The notes beneath the pieces are model-generated. The model saw only the letters and a program-made list of their open reading frames with translations, searched no databases and had not been told where the DNA came from. From JAQBZY01 sp038117205 (GTDB lineage Bacteria; Pseudomonadota; Alphaproteobacteria; Rhodospirillales; Casp-alpha2), in assembly GCA_038117205.1 (NCBI GenBank), contig JAYOFL010000026.1, positions 1-44,242 of the forward strand: DNA of 44,242 bases. Direction: 5' to 3'. A program made the translations under genes and the position numbers. Below, piece after piece: positions 18,681 to 27,420 of this stretch; position 1 is the stretch's first letter, and each line of letters starts with the position of its first letter.

Positions 18681-20072
18681 TCACATCCGAACGATCTTGC
18701 CGGGGTTCATGAGGTTCAACGGATCGAGGGCGCGCTTGATGTCGCGCATGACCGTGAGCGCCTCGCCGTGCTCGGCCTGCAGGAAATCCATCTTGCCGTA
18801 GCCGACGCCATGCTCGCCGGTGCACGTGCCGTCCATTGAAAGCGCGCGCATGACCATCCGCTCGTTGAGCGCCTCGGCGCGCTGCAAATCGGACGGATCG
18901 TCGGGGTCGATGATGATGCAGAGATGGAAGTTGCCGTCGCCGACGTGGCCGACGATCGGCGCGAGGATGCCGGTTTCGCGGATGTCCTCCTGGGTTGCAA
19001 GGATGCAGTCGGCGAGACGCGAGATCGGCACGCAAACGTCGGTCGCGATCCCCTTGCCGCCGGGCTTGAGCGCCAGCGCCGCGTAATAGGCGTCGTGCCG
19101 CGCCTGCCAGAGCTTGGACCGCTCTTCCGGCCGGTTCGCCCAACGGAAGGAGGTGCCGCCGTGATCGCTCGACAGTTCCTCGACCTGCGCCACCTGCTCG
19201 GCGACGCCGGCTTCGCTGCCGTGAAACTCGAAGAACAGCGTCGGCTGCACCGGGAAGTCCAGCTTGGCGTACTTGTTGATGGCGTCCACCTGCACGGCGT
19301 CGAGAAGCTCGATGCGCGCCATCGGGATGCCCGTCTGGATGGTCAGGATCACCGTGTCGACGGCGCTCTTGAGATCGGGGAATGAGCAGACGGCGGCGGA
19401 AATCGCCTCCGGAATGCCGTAGAGCTTGAGCGCGACCTCGGTGATGACGCCGAGCGTCCCTTCCGATCCGACGAAGAGCCGCGTCAGGTCGTAGCCGGCC
19501 GCCGACTTGCGCGACCGCCGGGCGGTGCAGATAACGCGGCCATCCGAAAGCACGACCTGCAGCGACAGCACGTTTTCCCGCATGGTGCCGTAGCGCACCG
19601 CGTTGGTGCCCGACGCCCGCGTCGCCGTCATGCCGCCGAGCGACGCGTCGGCGCCCGGGTCGATCGGAAAGAACAGGCCGCTGTCGCGGAGATGCTCGTT
19701 CAACTGCTTGCGCCGCACGCCCGCCTGCACGCGGCAATCCAAGTCCTCGGCATTGACGGCGAGGATTTTGTTCATGCCGCTGACGTCGATGCAGACACCG
19801 CCCTTCAGCGCCGCCACGTGACCTTCCAGCGACGTCCCCGTGCCGAACGGTACGATCGGCACCCGCCGTTCGGCGCAGGCGGCGACGACCCGGCTGACCT
19901 CGTCCGTGCTTTCGGCGAAGACGACCGCGTCCGGCGGCGCCGAGGGATGCCACGACTCGTCGTGTCCGTGCTGTTCGCGGACCGGCATGGCCGTCGTGAC
20001 GCGCTCGCCCACGATCTGCCGGAGCACGTCGAACAAACTGTCGTCGAAGGCGCTTTTTTCGGCCGCGCGCAT
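18681..20072 (-). CDS. FAD-linked 2-hydroxyacid dehydrogenase (D-lactate/glycolate oxidase type)
   Basis: Flavoprotein of the GlcD/D-lactate dehydrogenase (cytochrome) family, 463 residues. The FAD-binding PP-loop VPFGTGTSLEGHV is near residue 76, FVGSEGTLGVITEV near 205, and the C-terminal FAD-oxidase domain has VGHVGDGNFHLC and GTCTGEHGVGYGK. It oxidises a 2-hydroxyacid to a 2-oxoacid and passes electrons to quinone or cytochrome. D-lactate is the most common substrate for single-subunit members; glycolate or 2-hydroxyglutarate are alternatives. GGGGAG precedes ATG 20072. It is co-transcribed with glycerate kinase and distinct from the GlcD at 25817. Confidence 0.88.
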   Translation of the reverse strand: MRAAEKSAFDDSLFDVLRQIVGERVTTAMPVREQHGHDESWHPSAPPDAVVFAESTDEVSRVVAACAERRVPIVPFGTGTSLEGHVAALKGGVCIDVSGMNKILAVNAEDLDCRVQAGVRRKQLNEHLRDSGLFFPIDPGADASLGGMTATRASGTNAVRYGTMRENVLSLQVVLSDGRVICTARRSRKSAAGYDLTRLFVGSEGTLGVITEVALKLYGIPEAISAAVCSFPDLKSAVDTVILTIQTGIPMARIELLDAVQVDAINKYAKLDFPVQPTLFFEFHGSEAGVAEQVAQVEELSSDHGGTSFRWANRPEERSKLWQARHDAYYAALALKPGGKGIATDVCVPISRLADCILATQEDIRETGILAPIVGHVGDGNFHLCIIIDPDDPSDLQRAEALNERMVMRALSMDGTCTGEHGVGYGKMDFLQAEHGEALTVMRDIKRALDPLNLMNPGKIVRM

Positions 20073-20154
20073 GAACGTCTCCCCTCAAGAACGACCGCCA
20101 ATGTAGTGGGTCGGGACGGCTCCGCAAAGCGCCTTCGCCATGCTATGCTGGCGC

Positions 20155-20427
20155 ATGTTCTATATTGTCGCCGCATTCCTCTGGCCAGCCGGCGCCGTGG
20201 CGCTGTATTTCCTGCAACCGATCCTGCTGCCCGGAACCCAGCCGCCGAAGCCGGAGCTGCTCGCCGTCGTCGCCCTCACCGGCATGGCGGCCTTCACCTT
20301 CGCCGGCGCGCTCCGCCTGCTCGGTTTCCTCAGGAACGACCGCAAGAAGCGCGAGAAATCCCGCGCCGAGGCGGAACGCGAAGCGGCCGACGATATCCAG
20401 CGGGCGACCAGGCCCCGGCGCGACTGA
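20155..20427 (+). CDS. Small membrane protein, unknown function
   Basis: 90-residue protein with two predicted membrane helices (about residues 3-21 and 36-56) joined by a short Pro-rich loop, then a basic, highly charged cytosolic tail rich in Arg, Lys and Glu (RNDRKKREKSRAEAEREA). I do not recognise a family. The second in-frame ATG (20155) puts the first helix at the N-terminus; ATG 20140 is possible. It is divergent from the flavoprotein gene and convergent with the SDR gene. Confidence 0.6.
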   Translation: MFYIVAAFLWPAGAVALYFLQPILLPGTQPPKPELLAVVALTGMAAFTFAGALRLLGFLRNDRKKREKSRAEAEREAADDIQRATRPRRD

Positions 20428-20440
20428 CGGCCCCGGGCGG

Positions 20441-21163
20441 CTAGAACTTCTCCACCCACGGCCGCATGTCGAGCTCCTGCGTCCAGGCGCTGCGATGCTG
20501 GCGGTGCAGCATCAGATAGCCCGCCGCGATGGCGTCCGGATCGAGCAGGCCGTCCGGCGGCCGTTCCGCCGCCAGCTGCGTGCGGCCGGGGTTCATGATC
20601 TGACCGTCAATGATGGTATGCGCGACGTGGATGCCCTTCGGCTGCAGTTCCCGCGCCATGCTTTGCGAGAGCGCGCGGAGGCCGAATTTCGGCACCGCCA
20701 GATTGAGAAAATTGGCGCCGCCGCGAAGCGACGCCGTGGCGCCGGTGAAGATGATGGTACCCGCCCCCTTGGCCAGCATGCGCTTGGCCGCCGCCTGTCC
20801 GACCAGGAAACCGCCGAAGCAGGCGATCCCCCAACAGCGCACGAATTCCTCGGGCGTCGTATCCAGGATGCCGGTCCGGGAAAACGCGCCGGCGTTGAAG
20901 ACCACCAGGTCGGGCGCTGCGAAATCCGTCTCGATCTGCTGGAAAAGATTTTCCACGTCCTCGGGCTTGGCGACGTCGCAGGCATAGGCACCGGCGGAAA
21001 CGCCCAGCCGCGCGATCTCCTCGACGAGCGGTTCAAGCTTCCCCTCGTTCCGGGACGCGACGACGACGTCCATGCCGGCGTGCGCGAAGGCGCGCGCGAG
21101 CGCCGCGCCGAGGCCGTGTCCGACCCCGGTGATGAGCGCCGTTTCCCGTTTACCGTTCGTCAT
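20441..21163 (-). CDS. SDR-family protein lacking the catalytic tyrosine
   Basis: Rossmann-fold short-chain dehydrogenase relative, 240 residues. The cofactor motif TGVGHGLG and FNAG are present. The catalytic segment reads TGATASLRGGANF, then LAVPKFGLRAL: the Lys is there but the Tyr of YxxxK is replaced by Leu. Close relatives I know of in proteobacteria tend to have Phe here, so the loss is probably a subfamily trait. Start: ATG 21163 fits the AAGGGAG site at about 9-base spacing; ATG 21169 is too close and 21211 lacks a site. Reaction unknown. Confidence 0.82.
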   Translation of the reverse strand: MTNGKRETALITGVGHGLGAALARAFAHAGMDVVVASRNEGKLEPLVEEIARLGVSAGAYACDVAKPEDVENLFQQIETDFAAPDLVVFNAGAFSRTGILDTTPEEFVRCWGIACFGGFLVGQAAAKRMLAKGAGTIIFTGATASLRGGANFLNLAVPKFGLRALSQSMARELQPKGIHVAHTIIDGQIMNPGRTQLAAERPPDGLLDPDAIAAGYLMLHRQHRSAWTQELDMRPWVEKF

Positions 21164-21239
21164 CGCCATGCACTCCCTTGTCTCTCGCGTCATATCGCGC
21201 CAGCTTATCAACCGTGCGCGGGAAATCGGAAGATATTCG

Positions 21240-21932
21240 ATGCGAAAATTTCCATTCGAAGATCCGATCGAAAATCAGGTCCGGCAATCCGCCGCGGCGC
21301 ACCTTTCCGACACCACGAGCGACATCGCGCCGCTCGTCGACGCGACGACGGCGGGCATCGGCGACATCGTCGCCGACTTGATGCAGGCCATGCCGCCGCC
21401 GAAAGAACTCGCCTGCCGGGCCGGCTGCATGCATTGCTGCGTCAGCCGGGAAATACACGCCTCGCCCATGGAGGTTCTCCGCATCTTCGACGACTTGGCG
21501 GATTGTTCCGAAGATTCGAAAGCGCGCATCCGCGAGCGCGCGGCGGCGCAAACCAGGGATAAGGACGCCGATCACGCCGCCGGACGGCCCCTGGCGCTGC
21601 ATCCCTGTCCGCTTCTGGAAGATGACAGATGCAGCGTCTATGACGTGCGTCCGCTCGTCTGCCGCGGCTTCAATTCCTTCGACGCGGACATGTGCGCCCG
21701 CCACAAGGCCGGCGATGCGGACGCGGAAATCAAAGGCTACGCCCTGCCGAACGCGGTCTGGATGGCGGCGCAACGGGGTCTGCAACGGGGTTCCGCCGAC
21801 AGGGGCATGTCCGGCGATCTGCTCGATCTCGCGCGCGCGCTGCACATCCTGTTCGAAGACGAGGATGCGGCCCGGGACTGGCGGCAGGGCGGCGGCCGCC
21901 TCGACGGGGCGAAATCGCGGATGGCGGACTGA
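21240..21932 (+). CDS. Cysteine-cluster protein (YkgJ/CxxCxxCC family)
   Basis: 230-residue protein with the putative zinc/iron-chelating domain of PF03692: CRAGCMHCC near residue 60 and CPLLEDDRCSVYDVRPLVCRGF near 120-140. Some family members accompany Fe-S or redox proteins, but no activity is established. ATG 21240 is preceded by GGAAG; the open frame upstream to 21072 overlaps the divergent SDR gene and is not coding-like. The stop is 6 nt from the convergent TPR gene's full frame. Confidence 0.82.
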   Translation: MRKFPFEDPIENQVRQSAAAHLSDTTSDIAPLVDATTAGIGDIVADLMQAMPPPKELACRAGCMHCCVSREIHASPMEVLRIFDDLADCSEDSKARIRERAAAQTRDKDADHAAGRPLALHPCPLLEDDRCSVYDVRPLVCRGFNSFDADMCARHKAGDADAEIKGYALPNAVWMAAQRGLQRGSADRGMSGDLLDLARALHILFEDEDAARDWRQGGGRLDGAKSRMAD

Positions 21933-21938
21933 CGCCGC

Positions 21939-22502
21939 TTACGTCTGCTTGCCCTTGATATATTCCCTGAGCGTTTCGATCTGTTCGTCGATCATCGGCG
22001 CGTTCGGATTGATTTCGCGGACCTTATTGAGGACGGCCAGCGCCGCCTATTCCTTGCCGATTTCGTTGTAGATCATGGCGAGGCCGGATAGTGCGCCGAA
22101 ATGACGCGGCTCTAGGGCCAGCGTGCGCTGGATGTCGAGCACCGAGCGGGCGTAATCGCCGATCATGAAATAGACGGTGGCGCGCCGGTTCCAGCCCTCC
22201 GCGAAGTCGGGTACCATATCGACCAGCACGTCGAACTCGCTGATGGCGGCATTGAGATCGCCGGCTTCCATCTTGGCGACGCCCTGCAACAGACGCACCG
22301 ACGCCGCATAGTCGCCGACATAGGACCAGCGCCGCCAGATTTCCATGACGTAGGGTTCGGCCTCCGCTTCCGACTTGGCGGTGCGCAGTGCTTCGAACAG
22401 TTCCGGCAGGATAGGGTCTTTTTGGTCGGCAAGGGCGGCTGCCGGCAGGCCGACTCCGGCCAGCGTCAGGATCGTCAGGATCGCGTACAGAACGCGGCGC
22501 AT
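21939..22502 (-). pseudogene. Secreted TPR-repeat protein, interrupted by a TAG near its end
   Basis: Starts with a signal peptide (VLYAILTILTLAGVGLPAAALA, cleavage likely before DQ), followed by two to three TPR units (e.g. WNRRATVYFMIGDYARSVLDIQRTLALEPRHFGALSGLAMI). A TAG at 22047-22049 ends the frame after 151 residues, but the same frame continues as AALAVLNKVREINPNAP and on for 35 residues to TAA at 21939. That is the expected second helix of a TPR and tail. GAG to TAG is the simplest origin. The first 151 residues may still fold, so it could be a functional short allele. Partner unknown; probably periplasmic. Confidence 0.75.
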
Positions 22503-22581
22503 TCCTTTCCCCGTCACCGAACGACGGAATCCTAGCCGAAGTCGCAACCCGGACGCCAGAGGCCGGCGACCGGGCCGCCGG

Positions 22582-23169
22582 TCACGATGTCGTGACGACC
22601 AACGCCTCGATGGCGGTATCCATGCGGCCGCTACAGCCGATCTTTCGTGAATCCCGCATCGGATCGGGCGGCAGAATCTTGACCTCGAAATGGACGGTGT
22701 CGAGAAGCTCTTCCCGCATCTTCTTCGGCCGCCCGAGGTTGCCGGGCCCCTCGTGCGCGAACAGCGTTTCCAGATACCAGCCGGGCTCGCCCTGCCCGCC
22801 CGGCGCCTTGGCGCTGAGATGGCGGACGACACGCGAGAACACTTCCCGGCACGTTCCCTCGCTCGGCGCCGCATAGGGCTCGCTGTAGGAAACGTAGGCG
22901 ACGACCCGCTGCGTCTGCCATTCGAAATAGGTGCCGACGCGCGGCGTTCTCGGCGTGAAGCCGAGATGGACCAGTTCCTCGGCGGCGGCCCGCAGATCCT
23001 CGCGGAGCCGGATCAGTCCAAGATCCATCAGCGTCACCGGTTCGGTCATCAGCCAGCGCACGGTTTCGCCGGTCGGCTCGGTCCGCGCCGACGGCGCCGC
23101 CGACGTTAGGGTCAGGGCCAACGCTGTAGTGGCGAGAGTGGTACGAAGAAAGGATCGTGACTTATGCAT
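22582..23169 (-). CDS. Secreted protein of unknown function
   Basis: 195-residue protein with a clear signal peptide (basic HKSR, then a Leu/Ala/Thr core, cleavage near residue 28-32). The mature part has two Cys (CREVF and IGCSGRMD), which could form a disulfide, and no membrane helix. No family recognised. The start ATG 23169 is supported by AAAGGAG seven bases upstream. That ribosome site lies inside a hairpin (23176-23201), and a 19-bp operator-like palindrome lies just beyond it, so expression may be controlled at two levels. It is 79 nt upstream of the TPR gene on the same strand. Confidence 0.75.
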   Translation of the reverse strand: MHKSRSFLRTTLATTALALTLTSAAPSARTEPTGETVRWLMTEPVTLMDLGLIRLREDLRAAAEELVHLGFTPRTPRVGTYFEWQTQRVVAYVSYSEPYAAPSEGTCREVFSRVVRHLSAKAPGGQGEPGWYLETLFAHEGPGNLGRPKKMREELLDTVHFEVKILPPDPMRDSRKIGCSGRMDTAIEALVVTTS

Positions 23170-23175
23170 CTGAAT

Positions 23176-23201
23176 CTCCTTTCCCAACTGTTGGAGAGGA
23201 G
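23176..23201 (-). promoter_or_regulatory. Hairpin covering the ribosome binding site of the secreted protein gene
   Basis: Read on the minus strand, CTCCTCTCC pairs with GGGAAAGGAG around a short AACAGTT turn, giving about 11 pairs with one bulge and one G-T. The 3' arm contains the Shine-Dalgarno sequence of the gene starting at 23169, so the closed form would hide it. Confidence 0.55.
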
Positions 23202-23212
23202 ATTAACAGAAA

Positions 23213-23231
23213 ATACGCACAATGTGCATAT
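23213..23231. promoter_or_regulatory. Operator-like palindrome between glcF and the secreted protein gene
   Basis: ATAC GCACA A TGTGC ATAT: an odd-centred inverted repeat with one mismatch in nine pairs, located 44-62 bases upstream of the secreted protein's start, where a promoter would be. A one-base centre makes a terminator stem unlikely; a regulator site is more plausible. Confidence 0.4.
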
Positions 23232-23257
23232 TTTTGAAACGTGCCGCTGCACCGGAA

Positions 23258-24565
23258 TCAGGCCTCGTCGAGTTCCGGCGGCGGCAGTCCACCGGTTGCC
23301 CAGTCGAGCAGTTCCACCGTGTGAACGATCTTCGGGTCGCGTTTCTTGTCGAGGCCGCCGGCGATCTGCATTAGGCAGCCGATGTTGCCGGTGGCGACGA
23401 CGTCGGCGCGGAGCGCCCGGATACGCTCCGCCTTCCGCTCCTTCAGGCGGTCGGCGATGGCCGGCTGCATGATGTTGTAGGTGCCGGCGGAGCCGCAGCA
23501 GAGATGCGATTCCAGCGGCTGCGACACCTGGAAGCCGGCGGCTTCGAGCAGTTTCACCGGCTCGGTCTTCAGTTTCTGGCCGTGCTGCATGGAACACGCC
23601 GAGTGGTACGCCACCTTCACCGGCTTCGCCAGCGTCGACGGCGCGAGACCGAGGGCGAGCATCACTTCGCTCACGTCCTTGGTGAGCGCCGACATCCGCT
23701 TGGCGCGCGAGTTCCAATCCTTGTCCGTCCGCAGCATCCAGCCGTAGTCCTTCACCGTGGTGCCGCAGCCGGACGCGTTGATGACGATGGCGTCGAGCGC
23801 GCCGATGCGGCTTTCCACCTGTTCCCAGGCCTGGATGTTCTTCTTCGCCGCGTCGAAGGCGGCGTGCTCGCGTCCCATGTGATGCACCAGCGCGCCGCAG
23901 CAGCCGGCACCTTCCGGAATCACCACCTCGCAGCCGTGCCGGGTGAGGAGGCGCACCGTCGCCTCGTTGATGGAGCTGCGGAGCACCTGCTGCGCGCAGC
24001 CGGTCATCAACGCGACGCGCATGCGGCGTTCGCCCACGGCCGGAAATACCTGCGGCCGGTCGACGTCGGCCGGCGGTTCCGCGAAGCGGGGCGCCAGCGT
24101 CAGCATGGCGCGGATACGGCCCGGCATCCAGCGCCGGAACGGCCGCGCCAGCGCCGCGCCGACCAGCGACATCCGGAACAGGCCCGGGTGCGGCAGCACG
24201 AAGGCCAGAACGTCCCGCATAAGTTTGTCCATAAGCGGCCGCCGGTAGGTAGCCTCGACGTGCGCGCGGGCATGGTCGACGAGATGCATGTAGTCGACGC
24301 CGGACGGACACGTCGTCATGCAGGACAGACAGGACAGGCAGCGATCCAGGCGCTTGGCGAGCTTCGGCCCCGCCGGCTGGCCGGATTCCAGCGTCTGCTT
24401 GATCTGATAGATACGGCCGCGCGGGCTGTCCAACTCGTCGCCGAGCAGCACGTAGGTCGGACACGTCGCCGTGCAGAAGCCGCAGTGCACGCATTTCCGG
24501 AGAATGTCGTTCGCCGCCTCGATGTTCGGATCGGCCAACTGGGCGATGGAGAAATTAGTCTGCAT
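23258..24565 (-). CDS. glcF: Glycolate oxidase iron-sulfur subunit GlcF
   Basis: Electron-transfer subunit of membrane-associated glycolate oxidase (435 residues). It has two 4Fe-4S motifs, CVHCGFCTATCP (about residue 25) and CLSCLSCMTTCP (about 75), and two CCG-type heterodisulfide-reductase-like domains with GCCGALVHHMGRE (about 220) and HLCCGSAGTYN (about 355). It passes electrons from the GlcD/GlcE flavin to the quinone pool. It is third in the glcD-glcE-glcF order and starts 7 nt after glcE. Confidence 0.95.
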   Translation of the reverse strand: MQTNFSIAQLADPNIEAANDILRKCVHCGFCTATCPTYVLLGDELDSPRGRIYQIKQTLESGQPAGPKLAKRLDRCLSCLSCMTTCPSGVDYMHLVDHARAHVEATYRRPLMDKLMRDVLAFVLPHPGLFRMSLVGAALARPFRRWMPGRIRAMLTLAPRFAEPPADVDRPQVFPAVGERRMRVALMTGCAQQVLRSSINEATVRLLTRHGCEVVIPEGAGCCGALVHHMGREHAAFDAAKKNIQAWEQVESRIGALDAIVINASGCGTTVKDYGWMLRTDKDWNSRAKRMSALTKDVSEVMLALGLAPSTLAKPVKVAYHSACSMQHGQKLKTEPVKLLEAAGFQVSQPLESHLCCGSAGTYNIMQPAIADRLKERKAERIRALRADVVATGNIGCLMQIAGGLDKKRDPKIVHTVELLDWATGGLPPPELDEA

Positions 24566-24572
24566 GGACGGC

Positions 24573-25811
24573 CTAGATTCCTTCGTACATCCGGCCCGGA
24601 TTGAGGACGCCGGACGGGTCGAAGCCTTCCTTCACGCCCTTGACGACGTTCGCCTCGGCACCCTTCAGGGGCTGGAAAACCGGAATGGCGGCGCGGATGT
24701 TGGCGGGCGCGCGCATCAGCGTCGCGTGCCCGCCGACCTCGGCGACGAAACGCCTGACGATGCCGGCGCCGGCGTCGGCGACGGACTGCAACGCCAGCCA
24801 GATCAGGCCGCCGCCCCAATCGTAAAGGACCTCACCCCGCAACTGCTCGAGGATGCGGAACGCCGTCTTCGATCCGGACGCCGGCGGCACCGACAGTTTC
24901 CAGAGGAACGGCAGGTCGTCGCGTCCGGCGAAGGCCTGGACGTCGCGCACCTCGCGCCAGAGGGTCCGGGAATTCTGCGTATGCAGTTCCTCGATTTCGC
25001 CGTAGGGCGCCAGTTCCTGGCGCAGCGACGCCGTGCGGTGTTCGACCGACGGTCCCGGCCCTTCAAGGCGGAAGGCCGTCACGCCGTCGCCGCTCGCCCG
25101 GATGTAATCGACGGCGGAAAGCCCGGCGACGGCGGCAGGCAGGTATGCCGCGCCCGACACGTCGTAGGAGCTGCCGAGACCGCGCGACATTGCCTGGATG
25201 GCGGCGTGGTCGTAGGCGCCGTCGATGCGCCAGCGGATCAGAACGGTGCGAATCTTTTCGGGCGCCGGCAACACCTTCAGCGTGACGCTGCTCATCGCGG
25301 CGAGCGTGCCGAAGGAACCGGCCATCAGTTTCGAGAGATCGAAGCCGGTGACGTTCTTGACCACCGTACCGCCTGACTTGAAGACCTCGCCCCGGCCGGA
25401 CACCGCGTGGAAGCCGAGCACGTGATCGCGCGCCGCACCTTCCTTGACGCGGCGTGGCCCGGCGATGTTGGTCGCGACCGCGCCGCCGATGGTGCCGACG
25501 CCGGCAGCGCCGCCGAGCAGCGGCCCCAGGTCCGGCGGCTCGAACGCCAGGTGCTGACCCTTTTCCGCCAGAGCGGCCTCGATTTCCGCCATCGGCGTCG
25601 ACGGCCGGACGGTCATGAAAAGCTCGTGCGGTTCGTAGGTTTCGATGCCGGAAAGCGCCGAGAGATCGAGCGTCGCCGCCGTCTGCATGGGCCGCCCGAA
25701 GGCGCGCTTGGAGCCGCCGCCGACGACTTCCAGCGGCGTCTTCTCCGCCGCCGCCCACTTGATCGCGTCGAGCAATTGGGCGTCGGTTTCCGGTCTCAAG
25801 GTATCCGCCAT
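24573..25811 (-). CDS. glcE: Glycolate oxidase FAD-binding subunit GlcE
   Basis: Second FAD-domain subunit of glycolate oxidase (412 residues), paralogous to GlcD but with a shorter, divergent C-terminus. The FAD-binding 4 domain is visible: VVGGGSKRAFGRP near residue 30, GTIGGAVATNIAGPRRV near 106, and KNVTGFDLSKLMAGSFGTLAAM near 150. The end PSGVLNPGRMY is typical. The stop of glcD lies 5 nt upstream. No strong Shine-Dalgarno is present, so translation may depend on coupling to glcD. Confidence 0.94.
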   Translation of the reverse strand: MADTLRPETDAQLLDAIKWAAAEKTPLEVVGGGSKRAFGRPMQTAATLDLSALSGIETYEPHELFMTVRPSTPMAEIEAALAEKGQHLAFEPPDLGPLLGGAAGVGTIGGAVATNIAGPRRVKEGAARDHVLGFHAVSGRGEVFKSGGTVVKNVTGFDLSKLMAGSFGTLAAMSSVTLKVLPAPEKIRTVLIRWRIDGAYDHAAIQAMSRGLGSSYDVSGAAYLPAAVAGLSAVDYIRASGDGVTAFRLEGPGPSVEHRTASLRQELAPYGEIEELHTQNSRTLWREVRDVQAFAGRDDLPFLWKLSVPPASGSKTAFRILEQLRGEVLYDWGGGLIWLALQSVADAGAGIVRRFVAEVGGHATLMRAPANIRAAIPVFQPLKGAEANVVKGVKEGFDPSGVLNPGRMYEGI

Positions 25812-25816
25812 GCCGG

Positions 25817-27304
25817 TCAGAACCTCGGAATGTCGGGGAACGGCAACTTGCCGTGGTGCACGTGCATCTTGCCGAGTTCGGCGCAGCGGTGCAGCGTCGG
25901 ATAGACCTTGCCCGGGTTCATCAGGTGCCCCGGATCGAAGGCGCACTTCACGCGCTGCTGCTGCTTCATGTCGTCTTCGGTGAACATCGTCCCCATCAGG
26001 TCGCGCTTTTCGATGCCGACGCCATGCTCGCCGGTCAGCACGCCGCCGACCTCGACGCAAAGCCGCAGGATGTCGGCGCCGAAAGCTTCCGCCTTTTCCA
26101 GATCGCCTTCCTTGTTGGCGTCGAACAGGATCAACGGATGCAGGTTGCCGTCGCCGGCATGGAACACGTTGGCGACGCGGAGACCGTGCTGCGCCGACAA
26201 TTCGTTCATGCGCTTCAGTACTTCCGCCAGCTTGGCGCGGGGGATGGTGCCGTCCATGCAGATGTAGTCGGGCGAGATACGGCCGACGGCCGGGAAGGCG
26301 TTCTTGCGGCCGGACCAGAACTTGAGCCGCTCCTCCTCGCTCTCGCTCAGGCGCGCGTAGGTGGCGTTGCACTCTTCGGCGATGGCCCGGACGCGGGCGA
26401 TCAGGTGGTCGACCTCGGCCTCCGGCCCGTCCAGCTCGATGACGATGAGCGATTCGACGTCGAGCGGATAGCCGGCGTGCACGAAATCCTCGGTGGCGTG
26501 GATGGCGAGCTTGTCCATCATCTCCATGCCGCCCGGGATGATGCCCGCCGAAATCACGGCGGCGACGCAGTTGCCGCCGTCCTCGACGCTCGGAAAGCCG
26601 AGCAGCACGGCGCGCGCCGTTTCCGGCTTCCTGAGGATACGCACCGTCACCTCGGTGATGACGCCGAGCAGCCCTTCCGAGCCGGTGACGACGCCCAAAA
26701 GATCGAGCCCGCCGGAATCGAGGTGCTTGCCGCCGAGGCGGATGACCTCGCCGTTCATCAGCACCATCTCGACGCCGAGCACGTTGTTGGTGGTGAGGCC
26801 GTATTTCAGCGAATGCACGCCGCCGGAATTCTCGGCGATGTTGCCGCCGATGGAGCACGCGATCTGGCTCGACGGATCCGGCGCGTAATAGAAGCCGGCA
26901 TGCTCGACCGCCCCGGTAATGCCGAGGTTGGTGACGCCGGGCTGCGTGACGACGCAGCGGTTGTCGAAGTCGATCTCGAGGATTTGGTTGAACTTGGAAA
27001 GGCCGAGCGTGACCGCGTCGGCGAGCGGCAGCGCGCCGCCCGACAATCCGGTGCCGGCGCCGCGCGGCACGATCTTGATGCCGTTATCGTGGCAATACTT
27101 GAGAACCGCGGAAACTTCCGCCGTCGTTTCCGGCAGACAGACGACCATGGGCAACTGCCGATAGGCCATCAGGCCGTCGCATTCGAAGGCGCGGATTTCG
27201 TCTTCCGCGTCGATCACGCCTTCACCGGGCACGATGGCCCGGAGCGCCTTGACGATGTCCCGGCGACGCGCGATGACCGCCGCATCGGGCTTCGGCATCA
27301 ACAT
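25817..27304 (-). CDS. glcD: Glycolate oxidase catalytic flavoprotein subunit GlcD
   Basis: Oxidises glycolate (and often D-lactate) to glyoxylate. 495 residues: PP-loop VPRGAGTGLSGGALP near residue 84, SIGGNIAENSGGVHSLKYGLT near 135, GSEGLLGVITEVTV near 190, and the C-terminal oxidase domain with VFHAGDGNLHPLI and GVLTGEHGVGIEKRDLM. Start: ATG 27304 is chosen because GGGAG stands 8 nt upstream; the first possible start (27319) would sit inside that site. A TATAGT box (27369-27374, minus strand) is a weak promoter candidate. It heads glcDEF and follows an MFS gene that may import the substrate or be unrelated. Confidence 0.95.
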   Translation of the reverse strand: MLMPKPDAAVIARRRDIVKALRAIVPGEGVIDAEDEIRAFECDGLMAYRQLPMVVCLPETTAEVSAVLKYCHDNGIKIVPRGAGTGLSGGALPLADAVTLGLSKFNQILEIDFDNRCVVTQPGVTNLGITGAVEHAGFYYAPDPSSQIACSIGGNIAENSGGVHSLKYGLTTNNVLGVEMVLMNGEVIRLGGKHLDSGGLDLLGVVTGSEGLLGVITEVTVRILRKPETARAVLLGFPSVEDGGNCVAAVISAGIIPGGMEMMDKLAIHATEDFVHAGYPLDVESLIVIELDGPEAEVDHLIARVRAIAEECNATYARLSESEEERLKFWSGRKNAFPAVGRISPDYICMDGTIPRAKLAEVLKRMNELSAQHGLRVANVFHAGDGNLHPLILFDANKEGDLEKAEAFGADILRLCVEVGGVLTGEHGVGIEKRDLMGTMFTEDDMKQQQRVKCAFDPGHLMNPGKVYPTLHRCAELGKMHVHHGKLPFPDIPRF

Positions 27305-27420
27305 GCCCGTCTCTCCCATCCCTGGTTCCGTGGCGGTTCGCGTTGTTCTCCCGCCGCCTTGGGGCAGTACTATAAACGCACCTTCCGCCGCTCGTCATCA
27401 CCGACGGCGGATTTTCCGCG

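Noticed and set aside
11794..22049. Stop-codon reassignment or programmed read-through linking the two internal stops
   Set aside because: The stops differ (TAA, TAG), no recoding signal is visible, and TAA, TAG and TGA end other genes normally.
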